From Arsenophonus sp048493715 (lineage in GTDB: Bacteria; Pseudomonadota; Gammaproteobacteria; Enterobacterales; Enterobacteriaceae): a DNA stretch of 44,316 bases. This document shows positions 28,595 to 37,624 of this stretch, piece by piece. The stretch spans positions 1-44,316 of the forward strand of contig JBGDCZ010000019.1 in NCBI GenBank assembly GCA_048493715.1. Reading direction: 5' to 3'. A program made the translations under genes and the position numbers. Within the stretch, counting starts at the first letter, position 1; each line of letters starts with the position of its first letter. The notes below the pieces were generated by a model. The model was not told the DNA's origin. It saw nothing but the letters and a program-made list of their open reading frames with translations, and ran no database searches.

Positions 28595-29170
28595 ATGCTT
28601 TTGATAATTGATAACTATGATTCGTTTACTTATAACCTTTATCAATATTTGTGTGAATTAGGGGTTGATGTTGTAGTTAAGCGTAATGATGCGGTAACTA
28701 TCACGGAGATAGAAACATTAGCGCTATCACATTTAGTCATTTCACCGGGTCCATGTACACCTAATGAAGCAGGTGTTTCGCTAAGTGTAATATCAAATTT
28801 TTCGGGTAAGATCCCAATTTTGGGTGTTTGCCTTGGCCATCAGGCGATTGGTCAGGTTTTTGGTGCTTCTATTGTCAAAGCGAGAGAAGTGATGCATGGC
28901 AAGGTATCAGCGATTCATCATAACCAGCATGGTATTTTTAAAGGATTAAATCGGTCATTACAGGTAACTCGTTATCATTCTTTGGTAATTGATGCCGGAA
29001 CATTACCCGCTACATTTGAAGTTACCGCTTGGACACTACATGATGGAAATATTGATGAAATTATGGGGATTCGACATAAAACACTGCCTCTTGAAGGTGT
29101 TCAGTTTCATCCAGAAAGTATCTTGAGTGAACAAGGACACGAGTTATTAAATAATTTTTTAAAATATTAA
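28595..29170 (+). CDS. pabA: Aminodeoxychorismate synthase component 2 (PabA)
   Basis: Glutamine amidotransferase subunit that supplies ammonia to PabB for p-aminobenzoate, a folate precursor. It has 191 residues (E. coli 187). The class I triad is present: Cys in GVCLGHQAIGQ, and His and Glu in GVQFHPESI. The N-terminus MLLIIDNYDSFTYNLYQYLC is diagnostic of TrpG/PabA proteins. The ppiA...pabA neighbourhood favours PabA over TrpG. argD, next in E. coli, is missing. Intact and likely functional; PabB is not in the window. Confidence 0.95.
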   Translation: MLLIIDNYDSFTYNLYQYLCELGVDVVVKRNDAVTITEIETLALSHLVISPGPCTPNEAGVSLSVISNFSGKIPILGVCLGHQAIGQVFGASIVKAREVMHGKVSAIHHNQHGIFKGLNRSLQVTRYHSLVIDAGTLPATFEVTAWTLHDGNIDEIMGIRHKTLPLEGVQFHPESILSEQGHELLNNFLKY

Positions 29171-29430
29171 TTTATTAAAAATTAGTGTATTAGATTAAGT
29201 TAGGCTATTTATATTCAATTATTATAACTATCAACATTCCATAGAGTAGGCTTTATTTTGCTTGAAATGCAAATTCAAATAGGGTAAAAAATAGTCTATG
29301 GTAAGTTTTGCTGTGTAACAATTTTTGTTCCTCAAAATAGGTTTTAGGATTTAAGATAGGTAACTGACTACTATTAAAGATAATAAAATAAACTTTGGTT
29401 AAACTTTTTATTATCAGAAATGGTAAAAAG

Positions 29431-29789
29431 ATGATCATCTGTAAACGTGTTTATGTGGATAAAACAGCGGTGATGGGTACCGGGTATTGGTTGATAGATT
29501 TGGACATAAGGTATAAAAAAGCAAGATTTTTGCTATAACGAATGGAATAAGAATGTTGTTCCTTCTAGTGATTTACGAAAATGGTTTTACAAATATCCAG
29601 CAAACTTTGCTCAATTTAAGCGATATTATTTTGATGAATTAGAAAATAATCCTGATAGTTGGAAACATTTATTATCGCTGAAAGCGATAATCGGGTAGTT
29701 TAGTGCTTCTTTTATCCAGTAAAGATGAAGAGCATAATAATACAGTGGTATTGAAATTGTTTTTGGAGAATAAACTTAAGAGGGACTAG
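29431..29789 (+). pseudogene. DUF488 (YeaO-like) protein, degraded
   Basis: From ATG 29431 the text MIICKRVYVDKTAVMGTGYW changes frame to give LVDRFGH, KKQDFCYNEWNKNVVPSSDL, RKWFYKYPANFAQFKRYYFD and ELENNPDSWKHLL, then after another shift LLLLSSKDEEHNNTVVLKLF. The CKRVY start, the RVLVDR-WP position, EWxK-x-P-S-LRKWF and LLLLSxKDxEHNxAxVL pattern are those of the DUF488/YeaO family, whose function is unknown. At least three frame changes and an early stop make it dead. It sits where E. coli has argD and yhfK. Confidence 0.8.
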
Positions 29790-29957
29790 CTATTTGGATA
29801 ATTTTCTGACAGATAGGGAGTTTTTTAGTTTATAATATCATGTAAAAACGATATTGTATTTTTCTCGATACAGTTTAGTCGATTTTTTATTCATATTGTG
29901 GATTATATTCATAATTAAAGCATCTGTTTAATCGCAATAACAAAAAATAAGCTGATA

Positions 29958-29997
29958 AAACCAATACGCTACATTAAAGTAGGTACTGGTTTAAGGA
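29958..29997 (-). terminator. Probable crp terminator
   Basis: Just past the crp stop on the minus strand, AAACCAGTAC...TAC pairs imperfectly with GTA...GTATTGGTTT, and TTTTATCAGCTTATTTTTT follows. The stem has one G-U pair and small bulges, so it is probable rather than certain. Confidence 0.55.
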
Positions 29998-30000
29998 ATA

Positions 30001-30633
30001 TTAACGCGTACCGTAAACGACAATGGTTTTACCGTGAGCAGAAATTAGATTTTGATCTTCTAGCATTTTTAGAATACGTCCCACAGTTTCGCGTGAGCAT
30101 CCTACTATTTGACCTATCTCTTGACGAGTAATTTTTATTTGCATCCCATCTGGATGGGTCATCGCATCAGGTTGTTTTGCTAAATTTAATAATGTTTGAG
30201 CAATACGGCCTGTAACATCTAAAAAAGCTAAATTACCTACTTTTTCGGAAGTTGTTTGTAAGCGTTTAGCCATTTGCGATGATAAGCGCATCAAAATATC
30301 TGGGTTTACCTGTATTAACTGGCGAAATTTTTTATAAGAGATTTCAGCGACTTCACAGGCGCTCTTAGCCCTAACCCAAGCTGTTCGTTCTTGCCCCTCC
30401 TCGAATAATCCAAGTTCACCAATGAAGTCCCCTTGATTCAGATAGGAAAGGATCATCTTTTTCCCTTCTTCATCTTTAATCAAAACAGCAACAGAACCTT
30501 TTACAATATAATAAAGTGTTTCTGCTTTTTCGCCCTGATGGATAAGAGTGCTTTTGGATGGATATTTGTGAATATGGCAGTGTGACAAAAACCATTCAAG
30601 AGTAGGGGCTGTGTGTGGTTTGCCGAAAACCAT
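30001..30633 (-). CDS. crp: cAMP receptor protein CRP
   Basis: Global cAMP-dependent transcription regulator. The 210-residue product is almost identical to E. coli CRP: cAMP pocket GELGLFEEGQERTAWVRAK, hinge KVGNLAFLDVTGRIAQTLLN, recognition helix region TRQEIGQIVGCSRETVGRIL, ending ISAHGKTIVVYGTR. The only visible changes are conservative. AGAGGA precedes the ATG. E. coli's divergent neighbour yhfA is absent. Its strong conservation contrasts with broken sugar and peptide uptake genes around it, so the regulon kept for CRP here must be other genes, including spf. Confidence 0.99.
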   Translation of the reverse strand: MVFGKPHTAPTLEWFLSHCHIHKYPSKSTLIHQGEKAETLYYIVKGSVAVLIKDEEGKKMILSYLNQGDFIGELGLFEEGQERTAWVRAKSACEVAEISYKKFRQLIQVNPDILMRLSSQMAKRLQTTSEKVGNLAFLDVTGRIAQTLLNLAKQPDAMTHPDGMQIKITRQEIGQIVGCSRETVGRILKMLEDQNLISAHGKTIVVYGTR

Positions 30634-31190
30634 TCGCGTAATCCTCTAAATGTTATTGCAGCCTGAATAGGAAAATAAGTATCTTCTCAAGGCTGGCTTA
30701 TCTTAAAAGTTCCAACATAGCATACTAACTTATTTAGTTTGAGAAAGTTAATATTAACTATAGGGTATATTGATTCGGAATTTTTGGTATTGATCTTAAC
30801 CATACTATAAATGTGCTTTTGCTTTGTAGCATAATAAAAGCATCCTGTCTTTACTTTCTCGATTCAGCTATATTATATAGACCAAAAAATCTATACTTTA
30901 GCGATAAGGTGATAAATTTTATATAGTTATTAATAAGTATCACTAAGTTAATATTACATTTGAAAAATAAACTGAAATAATAATGATGTATTATTTCATA
31001 AGTTATCAAACTATAGCAAAAATGAATATTAACTATATAAAATAATTGTCTCATAAAATAATAAATTAGAAAATATTAACGGTATTATTAAAATAAACAT
31101 AAAAGATAATTTTAAGTACAACTTAAACCTTTAAAAGGTTGTAAAAATAAAAAATTGCCATAAGTAAAAATATAATTCTGTCTAGTTTAA
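30634..31190. other. Long intergenic stretch upstream of crp
   Basis: About 560 AT-rich bases between crp and prkB, both on the minus strand. It should hold the crp promoter. I found no readable remnant of yhfA, which lies here in E. coli, and only low-complexity chance frames. A small inverted repeat (AACCTTTTAAAGGTT near 31127-31141) may terminate prkB. Confidence 0.5.
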
Positions 31191-32054
31191 TTATTTTATG
31201 GAAGATTTTTTATTAGTGACGAGTTTTTTAACTAATGGCGTCATAATTAACTCCATTGCTAATCCGAGTTTTCCTCCTGGAACAACTAATGTATTCATTG
31301 ATGAAGTAAATGAATTGTGTACCATAGATAACAAATAGGGAAAATCGATTTGGGTTAAACCATTAAATCGGATCATAATAAAGCTTTCATCAGGAAAGGG
31401 GGATCGCTTTAGCAGCAAAAGGATTAGAGGTATCTACTGTTGGCTGATGTGGGTGCGAGAAAATTGAGGAGTAATATATTTAATGTAATCTCTCATCGAG
31501 CGGATAACTGAATCCATTACAGCTTCTCTTGAGTGATCTCGTTCTGATGTATCGTGAATTAACTTTTGGATCCATTCAAGATTAACTATAAGAACAACTC
31601 CAACTAACAAGTCTACATGTTTGGCGGCGTTGTATTTTGATGTTACAACACCACCATGTAGTCCTTCATAAAATAATATATCGGTGTTTTTCGGTAGCGT
31701 TTCCCAGGGCGTAAAAGTGCCAGGTTGAAGATTGTAAGGGACTGCTTCATCGTAGGTATGTAGATAGTGCCGGCGTTTTCCTGTTACTTTTTCACCATAC
31801 TCAATCAAAGTTTGCTCAAGTAGACCAAAGTCATTGGATTCAGGTCCAAAGTAGCTAATATGACGGTTCTGTTCTTTAGCTTTACGAATAGCAACATCCA
31901 TTTCAGGGCGGGTATAACGATGAAAGCTATTGCCTTCAATGGTTACAGCAGAAAGTTTTAATTGAGTGAAAATTTTTTGAAATGCAAGGCTAGTGGTGCT
32001 AGTGCCCGCGCCACTGGAGCCTGTTACTGCAATGATCGGATATTTAGCTGACAT
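31191..32054 (-). pseudogene. prkB: Phosphoribulokinase-like protein PrkB, frameshifted
   Basis: A P-loop kinase of the phosphoribulokinase/uridine kinase type; its role in enterics is unclear. The main frame starts MSAKYPIIAVTGSSGAGTST (P-loop GSSGAGTST) and continues through FHRYTRPEMDVAIRKAKEQN, YLHTYDEAVPYN and LFYEGLHGGVV to ITPQFSRTHISQQ. There a one-base shift near 31435 moves it to PTVDTSNPF, AAKAIPFPDESFIMIRF and GGKLGLAMELIMTPLVKKL. So about 200 of 285 residues are open. I used the ATG at 32054, which matches E. coli; an ATG at 32069 adds five residues. The order prkB-yheU-yheT is kept. The product lacks its C-terminal third. Confidence 0.93.
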
Positions 32055-32153
32055 ATAGATGGCTTCCATTACTCATTCATATAACACAATGTTTTAACAA
32101 ATAAATTACAATTTGGGAAAATTTCTTTTTATATTAGCGATGCATACAGTTAT

Positions 32154-32372
32154 TTAAGGATGTAATTGTGTTTTTAGCAAAATATTTATCGTTTGGTGTA
32201 ATTCGGACTAAACAAGTACAACTTTGCCTAATCGTAATTGCTGCTTAATATCCTCAACTTTTTCATCGAGTGTTTTCTCATCTTCATCATAATCAGTTCC
32301 TTATTGTAAAACAAAACTTTCGATCACATTATTTAACGTATCTGTTGCTAGTTGTTGCCATGGGATGATCAT
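32154..32372 (-). pseudogene. yheU: YheU family protein, two in-frame stops
   Basis: A 72-codon frame (the E. coli length) starts MIIPWQQLATDTLNNVIESF and continues VLQ, TAA (32301-32303, former Glu), GTDYDEDEKTLDEKVEDIKQ, QLRLGKVVLV, TAG (32218-32220, former Trp) and SELHQTINIL. The reading frame never shifts; only the two stops break it. It begins 3 bases after the yheT stop, as in the enteric operon. Function of the UPF0270 family is not established. Confidence 0.92.
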
Positions 32373-32375
32373 AAA

Positions 32376-33349
32376 TTACGGCTCCAGATGAGGGGTTAAC
32401 CAATCAGGGATACGTTGTTCAAGCCACATTTTTGGCTATTTTAATGTTCCACCCACAAAACTAACATGACCACCATGTTCCGTAATTTGATACTCAATAT
32501 TAGCGGGTAATTGGTTGATCTCAGGCACCACTTCAGGAGCCATAAAAGGATCATCTTTTGCATGAATAATTAGTGCTGGTACACGAATATTAGGTAAACG
32601 AGGCATAGCACTACACTAATGATAATAATCCGTAGCATCTTTGAAACTATGTATTTTTGCTGTAACGGCATTATCAAAATCACGTAGCCGTTTTAGTTTT
32701 TTTAGTTGTAGCAAATTAAGAGGTAATGAGCCCGGATAACGAATAAGTTTGCGTGTTGTATTACGTTTAAGACTATTCAGTAAATAACGTTCATAAAATT
32801 GTGAAATTCCTTTTTCTAAACGAATTGAACAAGGTTCTAACATTAAAGGTGCTGATACAATGACAGCTGCATTAACGTCTGCATATTGCCCGGTTTCTGC
32901 TAAATAGCAAGCCAACATATTACCACCAAGTGAGTAGCCAACAATGGCGATTGGCACCTGGCCGTAGATTGTTTTCTGCCATTTAAGGAAATAGCGAGCA
33001 TCAGTGATTTCACCGGAATGATAAATGCGTGTTTGGCGATTTGGTTCGCCACTATAGCCACGAAAATGCATAATGACACCAAGCCATCCTCGCTTTTTAG
33101 TGGCCTCTAACATGCCATGAGCATATGGACTTTAAAACTGCCTTCTAAGCCGTGAAAAGTAACTAGTCGAGGTTTATGCTTGGCTGATTGAGGATCTTCA
33201 CTCCAAGCCAGATCAATAAAATCGCCATCAGGTAATTCGAGACGTTGCCACAATGGTTTGATTTGTGGTTTTTTCCTCACAATCCGTGACAATAATGTCT
33301 GTAAATGGGGATTTTTAGCCCAATTTAGTGGTTGAAAATTTTTACTCAT
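32376..33349 (-). pseudogene. yheT: Alpha/beta hydrolase YheT, degraded
   Basis: A serine hydrolase of the YheT/ABHD1-3 family. The start is MSKNFQPLNWAKNPHLQTLL, with VTFHGLEGSF marking the oxyanion region. After a frameshift near 33110 the next piece contains WLGVIMHFRGYSGEPN and the nucleophile elbow IVGYSLGGNMLACYLAE. TAG at 32616-32618 follows ATDYYH (former Gln). The end piece VPALIIHAKDDPFMAPEVVP and EHGGHVSFVGGTLK carries the catalytic Asp and His, with another TAG at 32436-32438. All catalytic residues remain legible in pieces, indicating recent loss. Confidence 0.93.
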
Positions 33350-33449
33350 AATTGTAAATCTAAATAATTAATTCTACATATATTCTGATAATATATTGTT
33401 ATTTTAAATATGATAAAAAGTTTAATAATAGCTAATCAAGGGATCTTAA

Positions 33450-34052
33450 ATGAGTTATGGGCTAATTTTTGGGTTGTTTACTTTTTTGTTTATTGTGGCG
33501 ATTACTCCTGGTCCAAATAATTTATTATTTACGTCATCAGGTGCTCAGTATGGTTTGTGGCGTTCAATACCTTTAATGTTCGGTGTAATATTAGGTATCC
33601 AGAGTATTCTATTTCTTTCTGCTGGTGGCCTCGCTGTACTTTTACTGCTTTCGCCTGTGTTACAAATTATAATGAAAATTGCGGGAAGTTTTTATTTATT
33701 ATGGCTTGCTTGGAAACTCGCTATATCCTACCCTATACAACTTAATACAGAGTCTCAAGTTGCTAAATCAATTAAATGGTATCAAGGTGGCTTATTACAA
33801 TTCCTGAATCCCAAAGCATGGATGATGGGGCTAGGGGCGGTTAGTAGTTATAGTGTCGCTGATAACTACCTTAACTCGATTTTGATCATAAGTTTTGTTA
33901 TGTTGATTGTCAATTTAATCGGTGGTTTTCTCTGGATTGGCTTTGGTTCGTTGATTGGAACTCTGCTTCGTGGGCGTAATGCTTGGTTTATTTTTAATAT
34001 TACCATGAGTATTTTCACACTTGGCTGTATTCCTTTTATTTGGTTGCAATAG
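33450..34052 (+). CDS. LysE/RhtB family amino-acid exporter
   Basis: An intact 200-residue inner-membrane protein of the LysE/RhtB superfamily. The family start FIVAITPGPNNLLFTSSGAQ, with the P-GPN motif, is followed by about six hydrophobic segments. KIAGSFYLLWLAWKLA and the FLNPKAWMMGLGAV motif are typical. Members export amino acids such as cysteine, threonine or homoserine; the substrate cannot be read from the sequence, though the EamB-like subgroup is plausible. It stands between two broken gene clusters (yheT and murP) on the opposite strand, so it has its own promoter. Its survival suggests use. Confidence 0.9.
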   Translation: MSYGLIFGLFTFLFIVAITPGPNNLLFTSSGAQYGLWRSIPLMFGVILGIQSILFLSAGGLAVLLLLSPVLQIIMKIAGSFYLLWLAWKLAISYPIQLNTESQVAKSIKWYQGGLLQFLNPKAWMMGLGAVSSYSVADNYLNSILIISFVMLIVNLIGGFLWIGFGSLIGTLLRGRNAWFIFNITMSIFTLGCIPFIWLQ

Positions 34053-34088
34053 CAAGGAAAAAAAGGGGGAGCCCATTTTTGCCTTAAC

Positions 34089-35548
34089 TTAAATCGACAT
34101 CTTTACTAGCGAATAAGTAAGAATAAAGCCAAATAAATAGGAAATTAGTAGGCCAGCAATATAAATAAGGATGCCGTTAAAAATACCGGTTGTTGCTGTC
34201 ATGAGGGGAATGGCAATTAAACCGGATGGGCCGAATACCGAGTTAAGGCCAATTGGTAAACCTAACCAGGCAACTATCCAATCAAAAAACCACCGGCAGC
34301 GCCGCATAGACAAGCGGTTATAAAAGGTTTAATTCGTGGTAGAGTTACACCATAGATTTAAGGTTCACCAATACCTAATGAGCCGGGGATAATTGCGCCA
34401 CGTATCTGATTGTGCAAGCCAGAATTTTTAGCTGCTTTGCTTTGATATAGAGTGCTAATGCTGCGCCAATTTGCCCACCACCAGCCATAGCCAGAATCGG
34501 GAAAAGAGGGTTAAATCCTTGAGTCTCCATCAAGGCGAAATAAACCGGAATGAAACCCTGGTTATACCCCAAAAACAACAGCGATTAAAAATAGACCGGC
34601 TAATATCGCGGTACCAAATGGATTGCCATTTAAGTGTATAAATAGCTATTACATACCAGTAAACAAATAGCTACCAATTGGCATAATAACAATAATATAG
34701 GTGATGGCGCCAACAATAAGTAATGTTATGGCTGAGGTTAATATCATATCTAGGCTGGCAGGCATCATTTTCCTGATTTGTTGTTCAACCCAGGCTCCAC
34801 CGATACAAGCGAGTAAGATGCCGATGATATTACCTCGAGGATCAATGGCATAACCGAAAAAGTTACTCATATTGGAGAAAAAGCCTGTTGTTGCATGTGG
34901 GTCGTAACCCAGGATAAAAAGTGACGCAATAATGGCGCCATTAATACCTGAACCACCAAAGACTTTTTGCGTATTGTAACCAATCAGAACCCTAGAAAAG
35001 CATAGAGGCCTTTGCTAAAAACAGACATATAAGGATCAAGTGAACTAGAAAGGTTTGTTGTGTCGCCTCAGTTGGCAGACCTGCTAGATAGTATAATTGT
35101 TTGGCTAAAGTTGCGAAACCGAGTAATAAACCAACCGCTATGAAACCCGGTATAAGTGGGGTAAAAATAGTGGCAAAGGTGGATAAAAATTTGTAAATAC
35201 TACTAGTTTGTTTATTTTTTATTGTTTTTTGTTATCAGCCGTGATTTTTTGTAAATCATTATTAGTCGCTGATGAAACCTCTGTCTCAGAGCCTTCTGCT
35301 AATAATTGTTTCATGATGTTGGTAGCGGTTTGCGCGTTACCTGGACCTAATACAATTTGTAGTTTTTTATCACTTTCAATAATCCCCAACACACCGGGGA
35401 TCTGTTTGAGACGATTTTTATCAATAGATTGTATGTCATGCAATGTTATGCGTAACCGTGTCATACAGTTGCCGTATTGAATAATATTTTTGGTTCCGCC
35501 GATACTTACCAATATCTGCCTTAGCATTTCATGAGTAATTTTTGCCAT
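34089..35548 (-). pseudogene. murP: PTS N-acetylmuramic acid transporter EIIBC (MurP), degraded
   Basis: Phosphotransferase permease that imports MurNAc as the 6-phosphate. The EIIB domain is open: MAKITHEMLRQILVSIGGTK, then the phosphocysteine motif GNCMTRLRITLHD. EIIC is broken into frames around 35200, 34870, 34650, 34580 and 34310. Identifiable pieces are YAIDPRGNIIGILLACIG, MIVIMPIGSYLFTGM-like text, NQGFIPVYFALMETQGFNPL, FPILAMAGGGQIGAALALYI and GLPIGLNSVFGPSGLIAIPL. It follows murQ with a 21-base gap on the same strand, matching the E. coli murQP operon. Only a lone EIIB domain could be made. Confidence 0.9.
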
Positions 35549-35569
35549 GGTACTTTTCCTTTAAAACGA

Positions 35570-36435
35570 TTATTGATGGTCAGTATGCTGTTTTAAGGCG
35601 GCACGAATAAAACCCTTATTATCAGCTAGAGTTTGTTTAGCTTGTAGGGCATTTAAGCCGGTGAGGATCATAACGATAGCGGTTTTACAATGATTATTAC
35701 AAGCAATGAGGGCTCGTTCTGCTGTTGCTCGATCACACTCGGTAGCAGCCATAACAATATGCTTTTGACGTTCAATAAGTTTGGCATTGGTTGCTTCTAC
35801 ATCTACCATCAGGTTACTGTATACTTTTCCAATACTTATCATGGCACCGGTAGTGATCATATTAAGCACTAATTTTTGCGTAGTACCTGCTTTGATTCGT
35901 TCTGCTATGTTGACCATTTCACCGTTAGGATTGCAACTAATACTGGCTACCGTTGCTCCTATCGTTTTAGCATATTTCATTGCTCCTAACACATAAGGTG
36001 TGCGGCCGCTGGAGGCTATTCCAACTAAAACATCTTGTTGATTGAAATTAAAAGCTCTAAGATCATCAGTACCAAGCTGAGGATTATCTTCAGTATTTTC
36101 TACCGCTTGAAGAATAGCTTGATTCCCACCAGCGATTAGGCCTATTACCATGTCTGGTGAAGTGCCATAAGTTGGTGGGCATTCACTTGTATCTAAGATG
36201 CCTAAACGCCCTGAAGTGCCAGCCCCACTGTAAAATAATCGGCCATTTTGCTGAAAAGCATGGGCTACTTTGTCAATAACAAGTGCAATTTCAGTTAGTG
36301 TTAGCTCAACGGTAATGGGTACTTTTTTATCTTCCTGATTAATAATTTTTAACATATCTAAAGTTGATAATGTATCAATATTATTGCTAACTGGATACGG
36401 CTTTCTGTTATCATTTTGTTTAGATTTAATGCCAT
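35570..36435 (-). pseudogene. murQ: N-acetylmuramic acid 6-phosphate etherase MurQ, damaged
   Basis: MurQ cleaves the lactyl ether of MurNAc-6-phosphate, in cell-wall recycling. The first codons MALNLNKMITESR are separated by a frameshift near 36390 from NNIDTLSTLDMLKIINQ. After that the frame is open for 261 codons with YSGAGTSGRLGILDTSECPP and SCNPNGEMVNIAERIKAGTT. Compared with family members, about 16 residues before KAGT are deleted (near 35900), including the conserved VTGS(S/T)R segment, usually within the sugar-phosphate site. The shorter start at 36355 could be translated, but the deletion probably inactivates it. MurP and the adjacent RpiR regulator are broken too. Confidence 0.88.
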
Positions 36436-36668
36436 TGTATGTTTCCTATATGTCATTTTTTAGAGATATTAAGGAATTATTTATTCTTTTATATGTGTGG
36501 CTGCTAACAAAGCGATCTATTCTTGTTTAATGGTAATAGGAGAATAAGAGGAAAATAAAAAAATAATATTATGTTAACTAATTTATTGTTTAATAAGTTA
36601 TTAATTAATTAGAATAATAAAATAGGAATAATTTATCATAATTATTTTAATCTGGTGATCCTGACATT

Positions 36669-37465
36669 ATGAATAATTTCCTGGTTGTTACCTTAGTTAG
36701 CGGTAAATCAACAGAAAATCGCAACCTTTATTCTTGAACAACCAGAAACGGTATTACTACTTTCATCACAGCAAATTGCTGCCCAAATAGGTGTTAGTCA
36801 GTCAGCGATTGTTAAATTTAGCCAGAAAGTTGGTGTTAAAGGATTCCAGGCGTTAAAGTTGGCTATTAGTGAAAAATTAGGGCGTAAGTAAGTCCTTACT
36901 GAGCGATTATATAAAGTTATCCATAAACAAATTGTTAGTGACGATAGCTTGATGGTTATCGCACAAAAACTCGCGCAAAAAAATTGATTCTGTCATGGAA
37001 ACGACGCGACGAATTAATTATTCAATTTTTAATAAAGTTGCTACCTTGGTTAATCATGCCCAAAGAGTACAAATTGTTGGTATTGGCGGGTCAGGATTAG
37101 TGGCAAAAGATCTCTGTTATAAATTGCAGAAAATAGGTATTATTACCTTAGTTGAATTAGATCACCACGTTCAGATAAAGACTGCACTAACACTCAACTC
37201 AAAAGATATTCAGATTGCTATTTTATTTAGTGGGAAACGAAAAGATATTTGTGAGGCTGCAGCAATAGCTAAGCAGCAGGGGGCTAAGGTAATTACCATT
37301 GTTTATAATAAGCAACAGGTACCGCTAGTGAAGTTAGCTGATTATGTATTGGTAAATATTGCCGGTGAAAATGAATGGCGTAGTTCATCTATTGCTTCTC
37401 GTGCCGCACAAAATACGTTGACCGATTTATTGTTTTTAGCGCTGTTACAAAAACGAGATCATTAA
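36669..37465 (+). pseudogene. RpiR-family regulator (MurR/YfhH-like), degraded
   Basis: An N-terminal HTH_6 domain reads LLLSSQQIAAQIGVSQSAIV and KFSQKVGVKGFQALKLAISE, followed by a TAA after LGRK (36887-36889). A C-terminal SIS domain, open from 36995, reads VQIVGIGGSGLVAKDLCYKL and ends AQNTLTDLLFLALLQKRDH. Frameshifts lie near 36700 and 36980. RpiR proteins sense phosphosugars, and divergence from murQP matches the MurR arrangement, although the residues resemble YfhH about as well. It is dead as read, like the operon it probably controlled. Confidence 0.82.
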
Positions 37466-37624
37466 TCGTAAATGCCCGTTTAATAATCAACAACATAGAC
37501 CAATAGTGGCTGACAGCACGATGAGGCTGATAGTACAAATTTACTAGGCTCATAAATTTAAGCTTTAATTTATTAATCTATCTTGTGGTTACTTATGGTT
37601 AAATCGGATCGCCATTACATAGAG

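Noticed and set aside
29253..29438. 61-codon minus-strand frame near the DUF488 remnant
   Set aside because: Hydrophobic low-complexity translation overlapping the start of a real remnant on the other strand.
29454..29462. TGTGGATAA, a DnaA-box complement in the DUF488 remnant
   Set aside because: A single nine-base match in AT-rich DNA without clustering is expected by chance.
30851..31054. 67-codon minus-strand frame between crp and prkB
   Set aside because: Low-complexity Ile/Asn/Tyr text typical of AT-rich noncoding DNA, with no ribosome site or homologue that I recognise.
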